DNA of 64,000 nucleotides from Belnapia mucosa (GTDB taxonomy: Bacteria > Pseudomonadota > Alphaproteobacteria > Acetobacterales > Acetobacteraceae), in assembly GCF_016775475.1 (NCBI RefSeq), contig NZ_JAEUXJ010000003.1, forward strand, positions 497,941 to 561,940, given 5' to 3'. The notes under the pieces are model-generated. The model saw only the letters and a program-made list of their open reading frames with translations. It searched no databases and was not told the origin of the DNA. Positions within the stretch are counted from its first letter, which is position 1. Each line of letters begins with the position of its first letter. Both the position numbers and the translations under genes were made by a program. This document shows positions 8,208 to 15,689 of the stretch, in pieces.

Positions 8208-9803
8208 ATGAGCGATACCTCTCCCCCTGGCTCCAGCCGTCGTGACCTCCTCGCGCGCATCGGCCTCGCCGCGGGCGGTGCCGCGATGTACCAGGCAATG
8301 ACTGCCCTCGGCGTCTCGGCCGCGTCCACCTACACCGGCCCCATCCGGCTTGATGGCGACCCCAAGGGGGCTTCCGTCCTTATCCTGGGCGCCGGCGTCG
8401 CGGGCATGGTCGCCGCGATGGAGTTGCGCAAGGCCGGCTACCGCGTCCAGGTGCTGGAGTACCGAGAGAAGGCCGGCGGCCGTGTCTGGACCCTGCGCGG
8501 CGGCGATCGCTACACGGAACTCGGCGGGGCAACGCAGGAGATCCGCTTCGACGAGGGCCTGTACTTCAACCCCGGCCCATGGCGCATCCCCTACAACCAC
8601 CAGGGCATCCTGGACTATGCCCACCGGCTGAACGTGCCGCTGGAGCCGTTCATCCAGGTGAACCACAACGCAATGGTCCACGGCACCCGCGCCTTTGGTA
8701 GCCGGCCGAAGCGCTACCGCGAGATCATGTCCGACTACCACGGCGGCATTGCTGAGCTTCTCGCCAAGTCCACCCAGCAGGGCAAGCTGAACGGGATGGT
8801 CACGAAGGAGGACGGCGAGATCCTCATCGAGTCCCTGCGCAGCTTCGGGGCCCTCGACCGCGACCTGAACTACGCGAAGAACGTCGTGACCTCCGATCGC
8901 CGCGGCTTCGACAAGGACCCGGGCGGCGGGCTCAATGCCCGCCCCGTGCCGTCCGAGCCCATGTCGCTGAAGGATGTCCTGTCCTCCCGCGGCTGGTCCT
9001 ATCTCGCCTCGGGCGCGCTCTACGAGTTCCAGATGACGATGTTCCAGCCCGTCGGCGGCATGGACATGATCGCGCAGGCCATGGCGCACGAATGCGGCGA
9101 CATGATCCAGTACAGCCGCAAGGTCGTGGGTATCCAGCAGGACGAGCGCGGCGTGACCGTCGCCTTCGAGGAGACGGGCCGCCCGGGCCAGGTGCAACAG
9201 GCCCGCGCGGACTACTGCCTCGCCACCATCCCCCTCTCCATCCTCAGTCAGCTGGAGATGAATGTCAGCAGCCCCATGGCGGCTGCCATCCAGGCCGTGC
9301 CCTACGCGGCCTCGGTGAAGGTCGGCCTGCAGATGAAGCGTCGCTTCTGGGAACAGGACGAGCATATCTACGCCGGCATCTCCTATACCGACCTGCCCAT
9401 TCGGATGATCCAGTACCCGGCCTATGGCTACGGCTCGCGCGGCAAGGGCGTTCTCCTCGGCGCCTATGCCTTCGGCCCCTATGCCTACGAGTTCACCGCC
9501 CTGTCGCCGGAGGAGCGCGTCCGCCGCGCCGTGGACTGGGGCGCCCAGATCCACCCGCAATACCGGGACGAGTTCGACAACGGCGCCTCCGTTGGCTGGC
9601 ACCGCGTTCCCTGGGCACTCGGCTGCAACGGGATGTGGACGGACGCGACGCGCGCAGAGCACTACGACAATCTCTGCGCCCTCGATAACCGTATCCTGTT
9701 GGCGGGCGAGCACGCCTCCTACATCCCTGCCTGGCAGGAAGGCGCTGTCCTCTCCGCCCTCGACGCCGTCTCTCGCCTCCATCGCCGCGTGGTGTCCACA
9801 TGA
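8208..9803 (+). CDS. Tat-exported flavin amine oxidase (FAD-dependent amine/amino-acid dehydrogenase)
   Basis: 531 residues from ATG 8208. The N-terminus has a twin-arginine signal (SSRRDLLARIGLAAGGAAM), so the folded flavoprotein should reach the periplasm. The FAD-binding Rossmann start LILGAGVAGMVAAMEL, the AGGRVWTLRGG motif, TELGGATQEI and the C-terminal FAD-contact region LLAGEHASYIPAWQEGAVLS are those of the monoamine oxidase/L-amino-acid oxidase superfamily. It overlaps the cytochrome c gene (ATGA), which is itself coupled to an exported RidA. By analogy with nicotine oxidoreductase NicA2, which hands electrons to a cytochrome c, I infer that this enzyme is a dehydrogenase using the coupled cytochrome rather than oxygen. 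The substrate is unknown. Confidence 0.88.
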   Translation: MSDTSPPGSSRRDLLARIGLAAGGAAMYQAMTALGVSAASTYTGPIRLDGDPKGASVLILGAGVAGMVAAMELRKAGYRVQVLEYREKAGGRVWTLRGGDRYTELGGATQEIRFDEGLYFNPGPWRIPYNHQGILDYAHRLNVPLEPFIQVNHNAMVHGTRAFGSRPKRYREIMSDYHGGIAELLAKSTQQGKLNGMVTKEDGEILIESLRSFGALDRDLNYAKNVVTSDRRGFDKDPGGGLNARPVPSEPMSLKDVLSSRGWSYLASGALYEFQMTMFQPVGGMDMIAQAMAHECGDMIQYSRKVVGIQQDERGVTVAFEETGRPGQVQQARADYCLATIPLSILSQLEMNVSSPMAAAIQAVPYAASVKVGLQMKRRFWEQDEHIYAGISYTDLPIRMIQYPAYGYGSRGKGVLLGAYAFGPYAYEFTALSPEERVRRAVDWGAQIHPQYRDEFDNGASVGWHRVPWALGCNGMWTDATRAEHYDNLCALDNRILLAGEHASYIPAWQEGAVLSALDAVSRLHRRVVST

Positions 9804-10270
9804 ACCGCCTTGTCCTCAGCATGGCCGCGGTGGCCCTGCTTGTGCTGCCCGCCTTGGCGCAACAGCCGCAGGCGCAGCAGGGCCCGGCCGCCGCAGGGGC
9901 GCCGGCAAGCGCGCAGCAGCGGAGCGAGAGTGCGGCGGCCGACAGCCACGGCTTCGTCTCCGCCACCCGCTTCGGCCAGCGGGATGGCGCCTCTCTCTAC
10001 GCCGCCACCTGCGCCGGTTGCCACATGCCCGACGGCCGGGGTGCCGCCGGCGCCGGCCGCTATCCCGCGCTCGCCGGGAACGAGAAGCTGGAGACGGCCG
10101 CCTATCCCACGAGCATCGTCCTCAACGGCCTCCGTGGCATGCCGGGCTTCGCAACGCAGATGGACGACGCCCAGGTCGCTGCCGTCGTCAACTATGTCCG
10201 CACTAATCTCGGCAACCGCTACGCCGCTGATCCCGCGACCACCGAAGACGTAAAGGCCCTTCGCCGATGA
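9800..10270 (+). CDS. Periplasmic class I c-type cytochrome
   Basis: 156 residues from ATG 9800, which overlaps the amine oxidase stop. It has a signal peptide (residues 1-20, ending LPALA), a Gln/Ala-rich linker, then one haem-binding CAGCH at 71-75 in the context GASLYAATCAGCHMPDGRG; Met114 in LRGMPGFATQ is the probable sixth ligand. The C-terminal VAAVVNYVRTNLGN is the usual final helix of a class I cytochrome. Its position between an exported flavin amine oxidase and an exported RidA suggests it is the dedicated electron acceptor of the oxidase, feeding electrons to the respiratory chain. Coupled to the next gene by another ATGA overlap. Confidence 0.92.
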   Translation: MNRLVLSMAAVALLVLPALAQQPQAQQGPAAAGAPASAQQRSESAAADSHGFVSATRFGQRDGASLYAATCAGCHMPDGRGAAGAGRYPALAGNEKLETAAYPTSIVLNGLRGMPGFATQMDDAQVAAVVNYVRTNLGNRYAADPATTEDVKALRR

Positions 10271-10758
10271 CCCGCGCACTGTTCCTTATCGCCGCCATCT
10301 CGGCGGCTTCCTTTCCAGTGGCCGCACAGGACGTGACGCGCCATCGCACTCCGGGATCGAACTTCCCCATCGCCATGGCGGTGGAGGTCCCGGCCGGCCG
10401 CACACAGGTTCTCGTCAGTGGGATGGTCCCCGCCGTGGTGAACGCGGATGCACCGCGCAACTCCGTCGCCTCCTTCGGGGATACCCGCGTGCAGACCAAA
10501 TCCGTCCTCGACCGCATCGAGGCCGCGCTGCGCTCCATCGGCCTTGGGCTTGAGGATGTCGTGCGGATGCAGGTCTTCCTCGTCGGTGATCCCGACAAAG
10601 GCGGCCGCATGGACTTCGACGGCTTCATGGCTGCCTACACCGAGCGCTACGGCACTGCGACCCAACCCAACCTCCCTGCCCGCTCGGTCATGCAGGTGGC
10701 GGGGCTGGTGAATCCCGGCTGGCTCGTCGAGATCGAGGTGACGGCGGTTCGCCCGTAA
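10267..10758 (+). CDS. RidA/YjgF-family protein with an export signal
   Basis: 163 residues from ATG 10267 (ATGA overlap with the cytochrome gene). Unlike ordinary cytoplasmic RidA it begins with a cleavable signal peptide (TRALFLIAAISAASFPVAA, about residues 2-20). The remaining ~140 residues carry the RidA fold markers: TQVLVSGMVP, QTKSVLDRIEAALRSIGLGL, DVVRMQVFLVG, and NLPARSVMQVAGL with Arg139 at the position of E. coli RidA Arg105, which binds the substrate carboxylate. RidA enzymes hydrolyse reactive imines/enamines to ketones and ammonia. Exported together with an amine oxidase, it would clear the imine product in the periplasm. That role is inference, but family and signal are clear. 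Confidence 0.88.
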   Translation: MTRALFLIAAISAASFPVAAQDVTRHRTPGSNFPIAMAVEVPAGRTQVLVSGMVPAVVNADAPRNSVASFGDTRVQTKSVLDRIEAALRSIGLGLEDVVRMQVFLVGDPDKGGRMDFDGFMAAYTERYGTATQPNLPARSVMQVAGLVNPGWLVEIEVTAVRP

Positions 10759-11219
10759 AGTCGGCTCGCGTGGCGGCGCCTCGGCTTCGGGCAGAATCCG
10801 CCCCATTCGTATGTGCTGGGAATGTGGTTGGCGCTGTGGGCTACGCTTCGGTCATGCTCCCTGCCGGGCTGATTCGAACCAGCAGTTTCAACACTCACAT
10901 GCGACAGATGCCCATTGCAGCCCAAGGCATGGCTACTCGCCATCGCGGGCGTTGCCGTATCATGCCTTATGAGACACTCGGTGCCGGCTACGACAGATGA
11001 TAGGATTGCAAAGTCAGGATGATCCTGCGCGACACGCACCTACCACGCGCCGGATATTCTTCCGAACGCAACAGCGGTTGAAGCGCTCCACACCGACATG
11101 AACGATATCGGCCGCCTCCCGCCAAGGCGGGCCATTGCGGTAGCATCGGCCCATGAGCAGTCGAACGGAACCCCCACCCTTGCCCTCTCCTATGCCGCGC
11201 CCAAGCGCGAGGTGACACG
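10759..11219. other. 461-base region without a recognisable gene
   Basis: Short frames on both strands show no family motif. At about 10871-10880 the sequence GATTCGAACC resembles a tRNA T-loop on the minus strand, but the flanking stems do not pair as in a tRNA and no tRNA body precedes it. It separates the amine-oxidase operon from a truncated gene and may be a scar of rearrangement. Confidence 0.4.
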
Positions 11220-11456
11220 GTGCGGGATCGGCTCGCACATCAGCCGCCCCCGGACAGGCCTGCCCAGATGGCTCGAGCCGACCGCCCGGCCATTCTGCTT
11301 TTCGTCATGGCCACCGGCATCGTCTCGCTCGCCACCCAGCTCCATGAAGTGCCGCTTGGCCCTGCTGCGCTGTTCGCGCTCAACCTGGTCGCCTACCCGG
11401 CGCTGGTAGCGATCAAGCTGGCGGGGCTGCTGCGGGCCCCATCCGTCCTGCTGCCT
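11220..11456 (+). pseudogene. Truncated TDT/TehA (SLAC1-like) anion transporter, N-terminal fragment
   Basis: The frame from GTG 11220 (or ATG 11268) encodes RPAILLFVMATGIVSLATQL and then a second hydrophobic helix, ALFALNLVAYPALVAIKLAGL. FVMATGIVS is the characteristic first helix of the tellurite-resistance/C4-dicarboxylate (TDT) transporter family. A full member has ten helices and 300 or more residues; here homology ends after about 75 residues, where the frame runs into the 3' end of the convergent binding-protein gene (stop at 11468). It is therefore a deletion remnant, probably created when the downstream ABC operon or its border arrived. Confidence 0.6.
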
Positions 11457-11467
11457 TGCGGTGTCGC

Positions 11468-12370
11468 TCAGAGCGAGGCCCGAGCCTCCGCCAACCAGCT
11501 CCGGTCGATGTAGTCTTCTGCTTGCGCGCGCGCGCGCGACGGCAAGTCGCGAATCAAGGCACTGGTTTCGATCAATGCCTGCACGCCCGCGGCACTGACC
11601 TCGCCGTCGCGCGGGAAAATAGCGTCGCGCGTGTATTCCTCCCAAGCCAGGTCGGCGTGGCGCATCTCGATGCCGGTCTCGGCAACGGCGACCGCATTCG
11701 CCTCCTCGCGCTCGACGTAAAAGCGTTCATGCGCGCGGAGGAAAGCACGCAGGAAGGGTAGCAGCGTGTCGCGGTTCGCGCTCGCCCAGTCGAGCTGCGT
11801 ATCGAGGCTGGTGAACTGGAAATGTGGCACCTCGTCGCGCGGCTCGCACAGCGACACGAAGCCCTGCTCCATCGCGATGCGGTTCAATGGTGTGCCTTGC
11901 AGGCCGGCATCGATCCCGCCGCTCCGCAGCAGATCCCAGCGGGCCAGGATGGGGCCGCAGGGTACCAGTTCGTAATCCGTCGGCCAGTTCAGGCCGCGCG
12001 CCGCCAGAAGCTTCATGACCAGCGAGGAACTGCCGGCGCGCAGCGAGGACACCCCGATCCGCTTGCCGCGCAGCCCCTCCAGCCCCTCGATCCCGGGCCT
12101 TGCGATCAGCGAGAAGGGCAGCTTGTTGACATTGCCGCCAATGATCGCGCTGCGGCCGCCCGCCTCGGCGTCCAGGATCACGTGTTCGGTGACGCCATAG
12201 GCGAGCTGTGCCCGACCATCGCGCAGCCGGGCATTCACTTCCTCGATACCCTCGATGTGGTCGATGGTGACATCGAGCCCTTCGGCGGCGAACAGCCCGG
12301 CGGTGCGGGCGATCCAGAGCGGCAGGTTGAAGTAATTGCGCGACACCACCGCCACGGTCAGACGCTTCAT
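11468..12370 (-). CDS. NMT1/THI5-like ABC substrate-binding protein lacking a signal peptide
   Basis: 300 residues from ATG 12370. The fold markers are those of NMT1/SsuA-type binding proteins: LPLWIARTAGLFAAEGLDV, the LAYGVTEHVI pocket loop, LRGKRIGVSSLRAGSSSLVM and GGIDAGLQGTPLNRIA. Unusually, it starts directly with MKRLTVAVVSRNYFNLP, with no hydrophobic export signal, so it is either cytoplasmic or exported by an unusual route. It is the last gene of the liv-type operon, overlapping livF by four bases, although that operon already has its own periplasmic binding protein. It could be an enzyme-like or regulatory ligand binder. A run of alternating CG at 11523-11537 lies in its 3' end. Confidence 0.8.
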   Translation of the reverse strand: MKRLTVAVVSRNYFNLPLWIARTAGLFAAEGLDVTIDHIEGIEEVNARLRDGRAQLAYGVTEHVILDAEAGGRSAIIGGNVNKLPFSLIARPGIEGLEGLRGKRIGVSSLRAGSSSLVMKLLAARGLNWPTDYELVPCGPILARWDLLRSGGIDAGLQGTPLNRIAMEQGFVSLCEPRDEVPHFQFTSLDTQLDWASANRDTLLPFLRAFLRAHERFYVEREEANAVAVAETGIEMRHADLAWEEYTRDAIFPRDGEVSAAGVQALIETSALIRDLPSRARAQAEDYIDRSWLAEARASL

Positions 12371-13107
12371 GCTGCCCCCTCCTCGCCGCCGATGCCGAGA
12401 TAGGCGCGCTGCACTTCCGGGCTACGCGCAAGTTCCGCCGCTGGCCCCTCCAGCACGGAACGGCCGGTCTGGATGACGTAGCCGCGGTCGGCGATCTCCA
12501 ATGCCAGTTCTACCGACTGTTCGGCGATCAGCAGGGTCATCCCCTCGCCACGCAGTGCGGCGAGCTTCTCGTACATCATCTCGACGATCGCCGGTGCGAG
12601 GCCGAGCGAGGGCTCATCCAGTAGCAGCAGGCGCGGCGCGCTCATCAATGCGCGGCCAACTGCCAGCATCTGCCGCTCGCCGCCCGAGAGCGTGCCGGCC
12701 GATTGCCGCCGCCGCTCCTTCAGTCGCGGCAGGAAGGCGAAGACCCGTTCCAGCAGCTCCGCCTCCCGCCGGCGGTCGCGCAGCGGCGTGGCGCCGAGGC
12801 GGAGGTTCTGCTCCACCGTCTGGTTGACGAAGAGCCGCCAGCCCTCCGGCGCCAGCGCCAGGCCGCGGCCGACCACGGCGAAGGCGGGCAGCCCGCCGAT
12901 CGGGGCGCCCGCCCACAGCACCTCGCCGGCGGCCGGCCGCACCAAGCCCATGATGGCATTGAGAACGGTCGTCTTTCCCGCACCGTTGGAGCCGAGCAGC
13001 GCCACCACCTCACCCTGGCGGACCTCGAGCGACACATCGGCCACACCGACCAAGTCGCCGTAGCGCACTTCCAGGTGGCGCACGGCAAGCAGCGGCCCGG
13101 CATTCAT
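12367..13107 (-). CDS. livF: Branched-chain-type ABC transporter ATP-binding protein (LivF-like)
   Basis: 246 residues, ATG 13107. Walker A GSNGAGKTTVLN, Q-loop region RGLALAPEGWRLFVNQTVEQ, signature LSGGERQMLAVGRALM, Walker B LLLLDEPSLGLAP and the switch region LLIAEQSVELAL are all intact. The APEG(W/R)xLF stretch and the final PEVQRAYLG are LivF hallmarks. It is one of the two ATPases that power a HAAT-family importer for hydrophobic amino acids, amides or aromatic acids. It overlaps livG upstream and the NMT1-like gene downstream by four bases each, so the whole operon is translationally coupled. Confidence 0.93.
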   Translation of the reverse strand: MNAGPLLAVRHLEVRYGDLVGVADVSLEVRQGEVVALLGSNGAGKTTVLNAIMGLVRPAAGEVLWAGAPIGGLPAFAVVGRGLALAPEGWRLFVNQTVEQNLRLGATPLRDRRREAELLERVFAFLPRLKERRRQSAGTLSGGERQMLAVGRALMSAPRLLLLDEPSLGLAPAIVEMMYEKLAALRGEGMTLLIAEQSVELALEIADRGYVIQTGRSVLEGPAAELARSPEVQRAYLGIGGEEGAA

Positions 13108-13850
13108 GCCGGTGGCTTCCGGCTGAGGCTGCGGCCGAGATAGGCCTCGATCACGCCCGGGTCCTGCACCACGTCGCGCGGCGCGCCCTGGGCGATCACC
13201 TTGCCCTGGTTGAAGACCACCGCGCGATGCGCGAGCGAGAGAATCACCTCCATCACATGCTCCACGATCACGAGGGTGATGCCGCGCGCATGGATCTGCC
13301 GCACCAGATCTATGGCGGCGCGCACCTCGGTCGGCGTCAGCCCGGCCAGCGCCTCGTCGAGCAGCAGAATCTCGGGCTCGGTCGCCAGCGCGCGGGCAAT
13401 CTCCAGGCGTTTGCGCGCAGGGGTGCCGAGGCTGCCAGAGCGCGCCCTGGCCACGGGGCGCAGGCCGGTGAAGTCGATCACCTGGTCGGCCGCCGCGGCT
13501 GCCTCGGCAGCATGCGGGTGGCGCAGGAAGGCGCCGACCATGACGTTCTCATGCACGCTCATGTCGTCGAAGACCGCAGGCACCTGCCAGCTGCGCGCGA
13601 GGCCGAGCAGTGCATGGTCCTCCGGCGAGGCGCGCGTGACGTCCCGCCCGCGCAGCATAATGCTGCCGGAGGCCGGCTGCCGCTCGCCAGCCAGGCAGTT
13701 GAAGAAGGTGCTCTTCCCTGCACCGTTCGGCCCAATCAGCCCGATGATTTCGCCCTTGCGGATGGCGAGGGAGGCACCGTCCACGGCACGAAAGCTGCCG
13801 AAGGCCACGACGATGTCGCGTGCCTCGAGCAGCGGTGCGTCATCCGCCAC
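13104..13850 (-). CDS. livG: Branched-chain-type ABC transporter ATP-binding protein (LivG-like)
   Basis: 248 residues from GTG 13850, chosen because GGGGGA lies eight bases upstream and translation then begins VADDAPLLEARDIVVAFG; the longer frame to 13946 only re-reads livM. Walker A GPNGAGKSTFFN, the LivG-type LARSWQVPAVFDDMSVHENV segment, a modified signature region GSLGTPARKRLEIARAL, Walker B LLLDEALAGLTP and switch LVIVEHVMEVI. The signature is LGTPARKR rather than the common LSxGxQR, and Walker B ends LLDEA rather than LLDEP; both variants occur in HAAT ATPases for non-canonical ligands. It overlaps livM by 11 bases. Confidence 0.92.
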   Translation of the reverse strand: MADDAPLLEARDIVVAFGSFRAVDGASLAIRKGEIIGLIGPNGAGKSTFFNCLAGERQPASGSIMLRGRDVTRASPEDHALLGLARSWQVPAVFDDMSVHENVMVGAFLRHPHAAEAAAAADQVIDFTGLRPVARARSGSLGTPARKRLEIARALATEPEILLLDEALAGLTPTEVRAAIDLVRQIHARGITLVIVEHVMEVILSLAHRAVVFNQGKVIAQGAPRDVVQDPGVIEAYLGRSLSRKPPA

Positions 13851-14835
13851 GGCGTGTCCCCCTGGCCCGCAGCCAAGTCCAGATCTCGGCCAGCCCGCCT
13901 GGCGCGAAACGGCTGATGAGGACGATGATGGCGCCGTACACCACATAGGTGATGCCGGTGCCGCCGCCGCCGAAGGCCGCGTTGGTCATCTCCTCCAATG
14001 GGACCAGGATGGCCGAGCCGACCAGCGGCCCGAACAGCGTGCCCGCCCCGCCAAGCGCGGCGGCGATCACCATCTTCACCGAGAGAAGGATGCCGAGGCC
14101 GCTGTCCGGATCGACGAAACCGAGCATGGCTGCGTAGAGCGAGCCGGTCAGCGAGGTGAAGGCCGCCGAGACCAGGAGCGCAAAGAGCTTGTAGCGCTGC
14201 GCCGGCACGCCGAGGCTGCGCGCCGCCCGTTCCTGCCCGCGGATGGCGCGGAGGTAGAAGCCCATCCGGCCGCGGCTCATCCACCAGGTGAACAGCAGCA
14301 GCACGGCCAGCACGCTGCCGAAGATGTAGTAGTAGGGCAGTGGACTGATGAAGGAGAGGTCGAGCACCGAACGCGGCATGGCCGGCCCGGAGACGCCGAC
14401 CGCGCCACCGAGCGCCGGCGTGTTGACCACGACGATCCGCGCCAGCTCGGCCAGCGCGATCGTCGCCATGGAGAAGTAATGCCCCTTCAGCCGCAAGGTC
14501 GGCGAGCCGACGATCAGCGCCAACAGCAGCGAGGTCGCGATGCCGAAGGGGGCACCCAGGATCGGCGCCCATTCGAACCAGGTGAAGCCGAGCAGTGAGG
14601 CATAGGCACCGCAGCCAAAGAACAGCACATGGCCGATGGAGATCTGCCCGGCATAGCCGCCGACCAGGTTCCAGGCCGAGGCGGAAAGTGCCGAGAGCAT
14701 CACCAGCGCTCCGATGCGCTGAATGAACTCGTCCTCGACCAGCAGTGGCCAAGCCAGCAGCGCGGCCAGCGCCGCCACGCCCAGCACCCAGCGGCCGGCG
14801 GCGCGCGGCGCCGTGGGAATCGTCGCGGCGCTCAT
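13840..14835 (-). CDS. livM: Branched-chain-type ABC transporter permease (LivM-like)
   Basis: 331 residues from ATG 14835, which overlaps the livH stop (ATGA). Multiple hydrophobic helices with the LivM signature GYAGQISIGHVLFFGCGAYA, LKGHYFSMATIALAEL, and the LSVKMVIAAALGGAGTLFGP loop that contacts the ATPase. It is one half of the membrane channel of the importer. The end of the gene overlaps livG. The longer upstream in-frame extension to 14868 lacks a better ribosome-binding site, and the gene order supports the shorter start. Confidence 0.93.
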   Translation of the reverse strand: MSAATIPTAPRAAGRWVLGVAALAALLAWPLLVEDEFIQRIGALVMLSALSASAWNLVGGYAGQISIGHVLFFGCGAYASLLGFTWFEWAPILGAPFGIATSLLLALIVGSPTLRLKGHYFSMATIALAELARIVVVNTPALGGAVGVSGPAMPRSVLDLSFISPLPYYYIFGSVLAVLLLFTWWMSRGRMGFYLRAIRGQERAARSLGVPAQRYKLFALLVSAAFTSLTGSLYAAMLGFVDPDSGLGILLSVKMVIAAALGGAGTLFGPLVGSAILVPLEEMTNAAFGGGGTGITYVVYGAIIVLISRFAPGGLAEIWTWLRARGTRRGG

Positions 14836-15689
14836 GCCTTGCCCAGAAGCCCCTGTGGGCGGAACCACAGCACGGCCAGGAAGAGGATGAAGACGACCAA
14901 GTCCTTGAAGGCCGGGCCGATCCAGAAGGCGCTGAGCGATTCGATGATGCCGATGGCGAGCCCCGCCACCAGCGCCCCCGGCACACTGCCAAAGCCGCCC
15001 AGGCAGACCACCACGAAGGCGATCAGCGCAAGTGATTCACCCACAGTCGGAGTGATGTAGAAGAACAACGCGATCAGCGCGCCGGCGACGCCGGTGCAGG
15101 CCGCGCCGAGCCCCCAGGCCAGCGCCTGCATCGGGTCCGGCCGGATGCCCACCAGCATGGCGGCGCTGCGGTCCTCCGCCACCGCCAGCAGTCGGCTGCC
15201 GAGCGCGGTGTGCGTCAGCAGCAGGTGCAGCCCGATGGTCAGCCCGAGCGCGGCGAGCCCGGCCGCCACCCGCGAAGGTTCTAGCCGCAGCCCGGCGAAG
15301 GTCTGCACCTCGCCCAGCAGATTCTCCGGCAGCGAGACAAAATTGGCGGAGAAGACCCAGAGCGTCGCGTAGCGCAGCACCAGTGCGAGGCCGAAGGTGC
15401 CAAGGATTTGCGCTAGCATCGGCCCACGCATCACGTGCCGGACCAGCGCGTAATAGACCAGCACACCCAGCAGAAAGAGCATGATGGCCGCCAGCGGCAC
15501 GAAGATCGCAGGGCCAAGATGCAGCATGGTGAAGGCGACGAAGGCTACGTACATCGCGATCATGACGAAGTCGCCATGGGCGAAGTTCACCACATTCATC
15601 ATGCCCCAGATCAAGGTGAGGCCGGAGGAGAACAGCGCGTAGACGGCCCCCACCAGGAAGCCGTTCAGCACGACCTGCGCGAGGATCAT
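14832..15689 (-). CDS. livH: Branched-chain-type ABC transporter permease (LivH-like)
   Basis: 285 residues, ATG 15689, overlapping the binding-protein stop (ATGA). It starts LAQVVLNGFLVGAVYALFSS and has the LivH signature GLTLIWGMMNVVNFAHGDFV, a central RAVAEDRSAAMLVGI-type cytoplasmic loop (LLAVAEDRSAAMLVGIRPD) and LIAFVVVCLGGFGSVPGALV near the end. About eight membrane helices are predicted. It forms the inner-membrane channel with LivM. Every junction in this operon is an overlap, so stoichiometry is probably set by coupled translation. Confidence 0.94.
   Translation of the reverse strand: MILAQVVLNGFLVGAVYALFSSGLTLIWGMMNVVNFAHGDFVMIAMYVAFVAFTMLHLGPAIFVPLAAIMLFLLGVLVYYALVRHVMRGPMLAQILGTFGLALVLRYATLWVFSANFVSLPENLLGEVQTFAGLRLEPSRVAAGLAALGLTIGLHLLLTHTALGSRLLAVAEDRSAAMLVGIRPDPMQALAWGLGAACTGVAGALIALFFYITPTVGESLALIAFVVVCLGGFGSVPGALVAGLAIGIIESLSAFWIGPAFKDLVVFILFLAVLWFRPQGLLGKA

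Noticed and set aside
8160..9782. 540-codon minus-strand frame opposite the amine oxidase
   Set aside because: Composition typical of antisense frames (Val/His/Ala/Gly-rich) and no family motif; the oxidase is certain on the plus strand.
10855..10900. Possible tRNA end (GATTCGAACC, minus strand)
   Set aside because: T-stem does not pair over five bases, and no acceptor, anticodon or D arm can be built from the flanking 80 bases.
11523..11537. CG dinucleotide run
   Set aside because: Lies inside the 3' coding end of the NMT1-like gene (Arg/Ala codons); likely a composition effect rather than a functional Z-DNA element.
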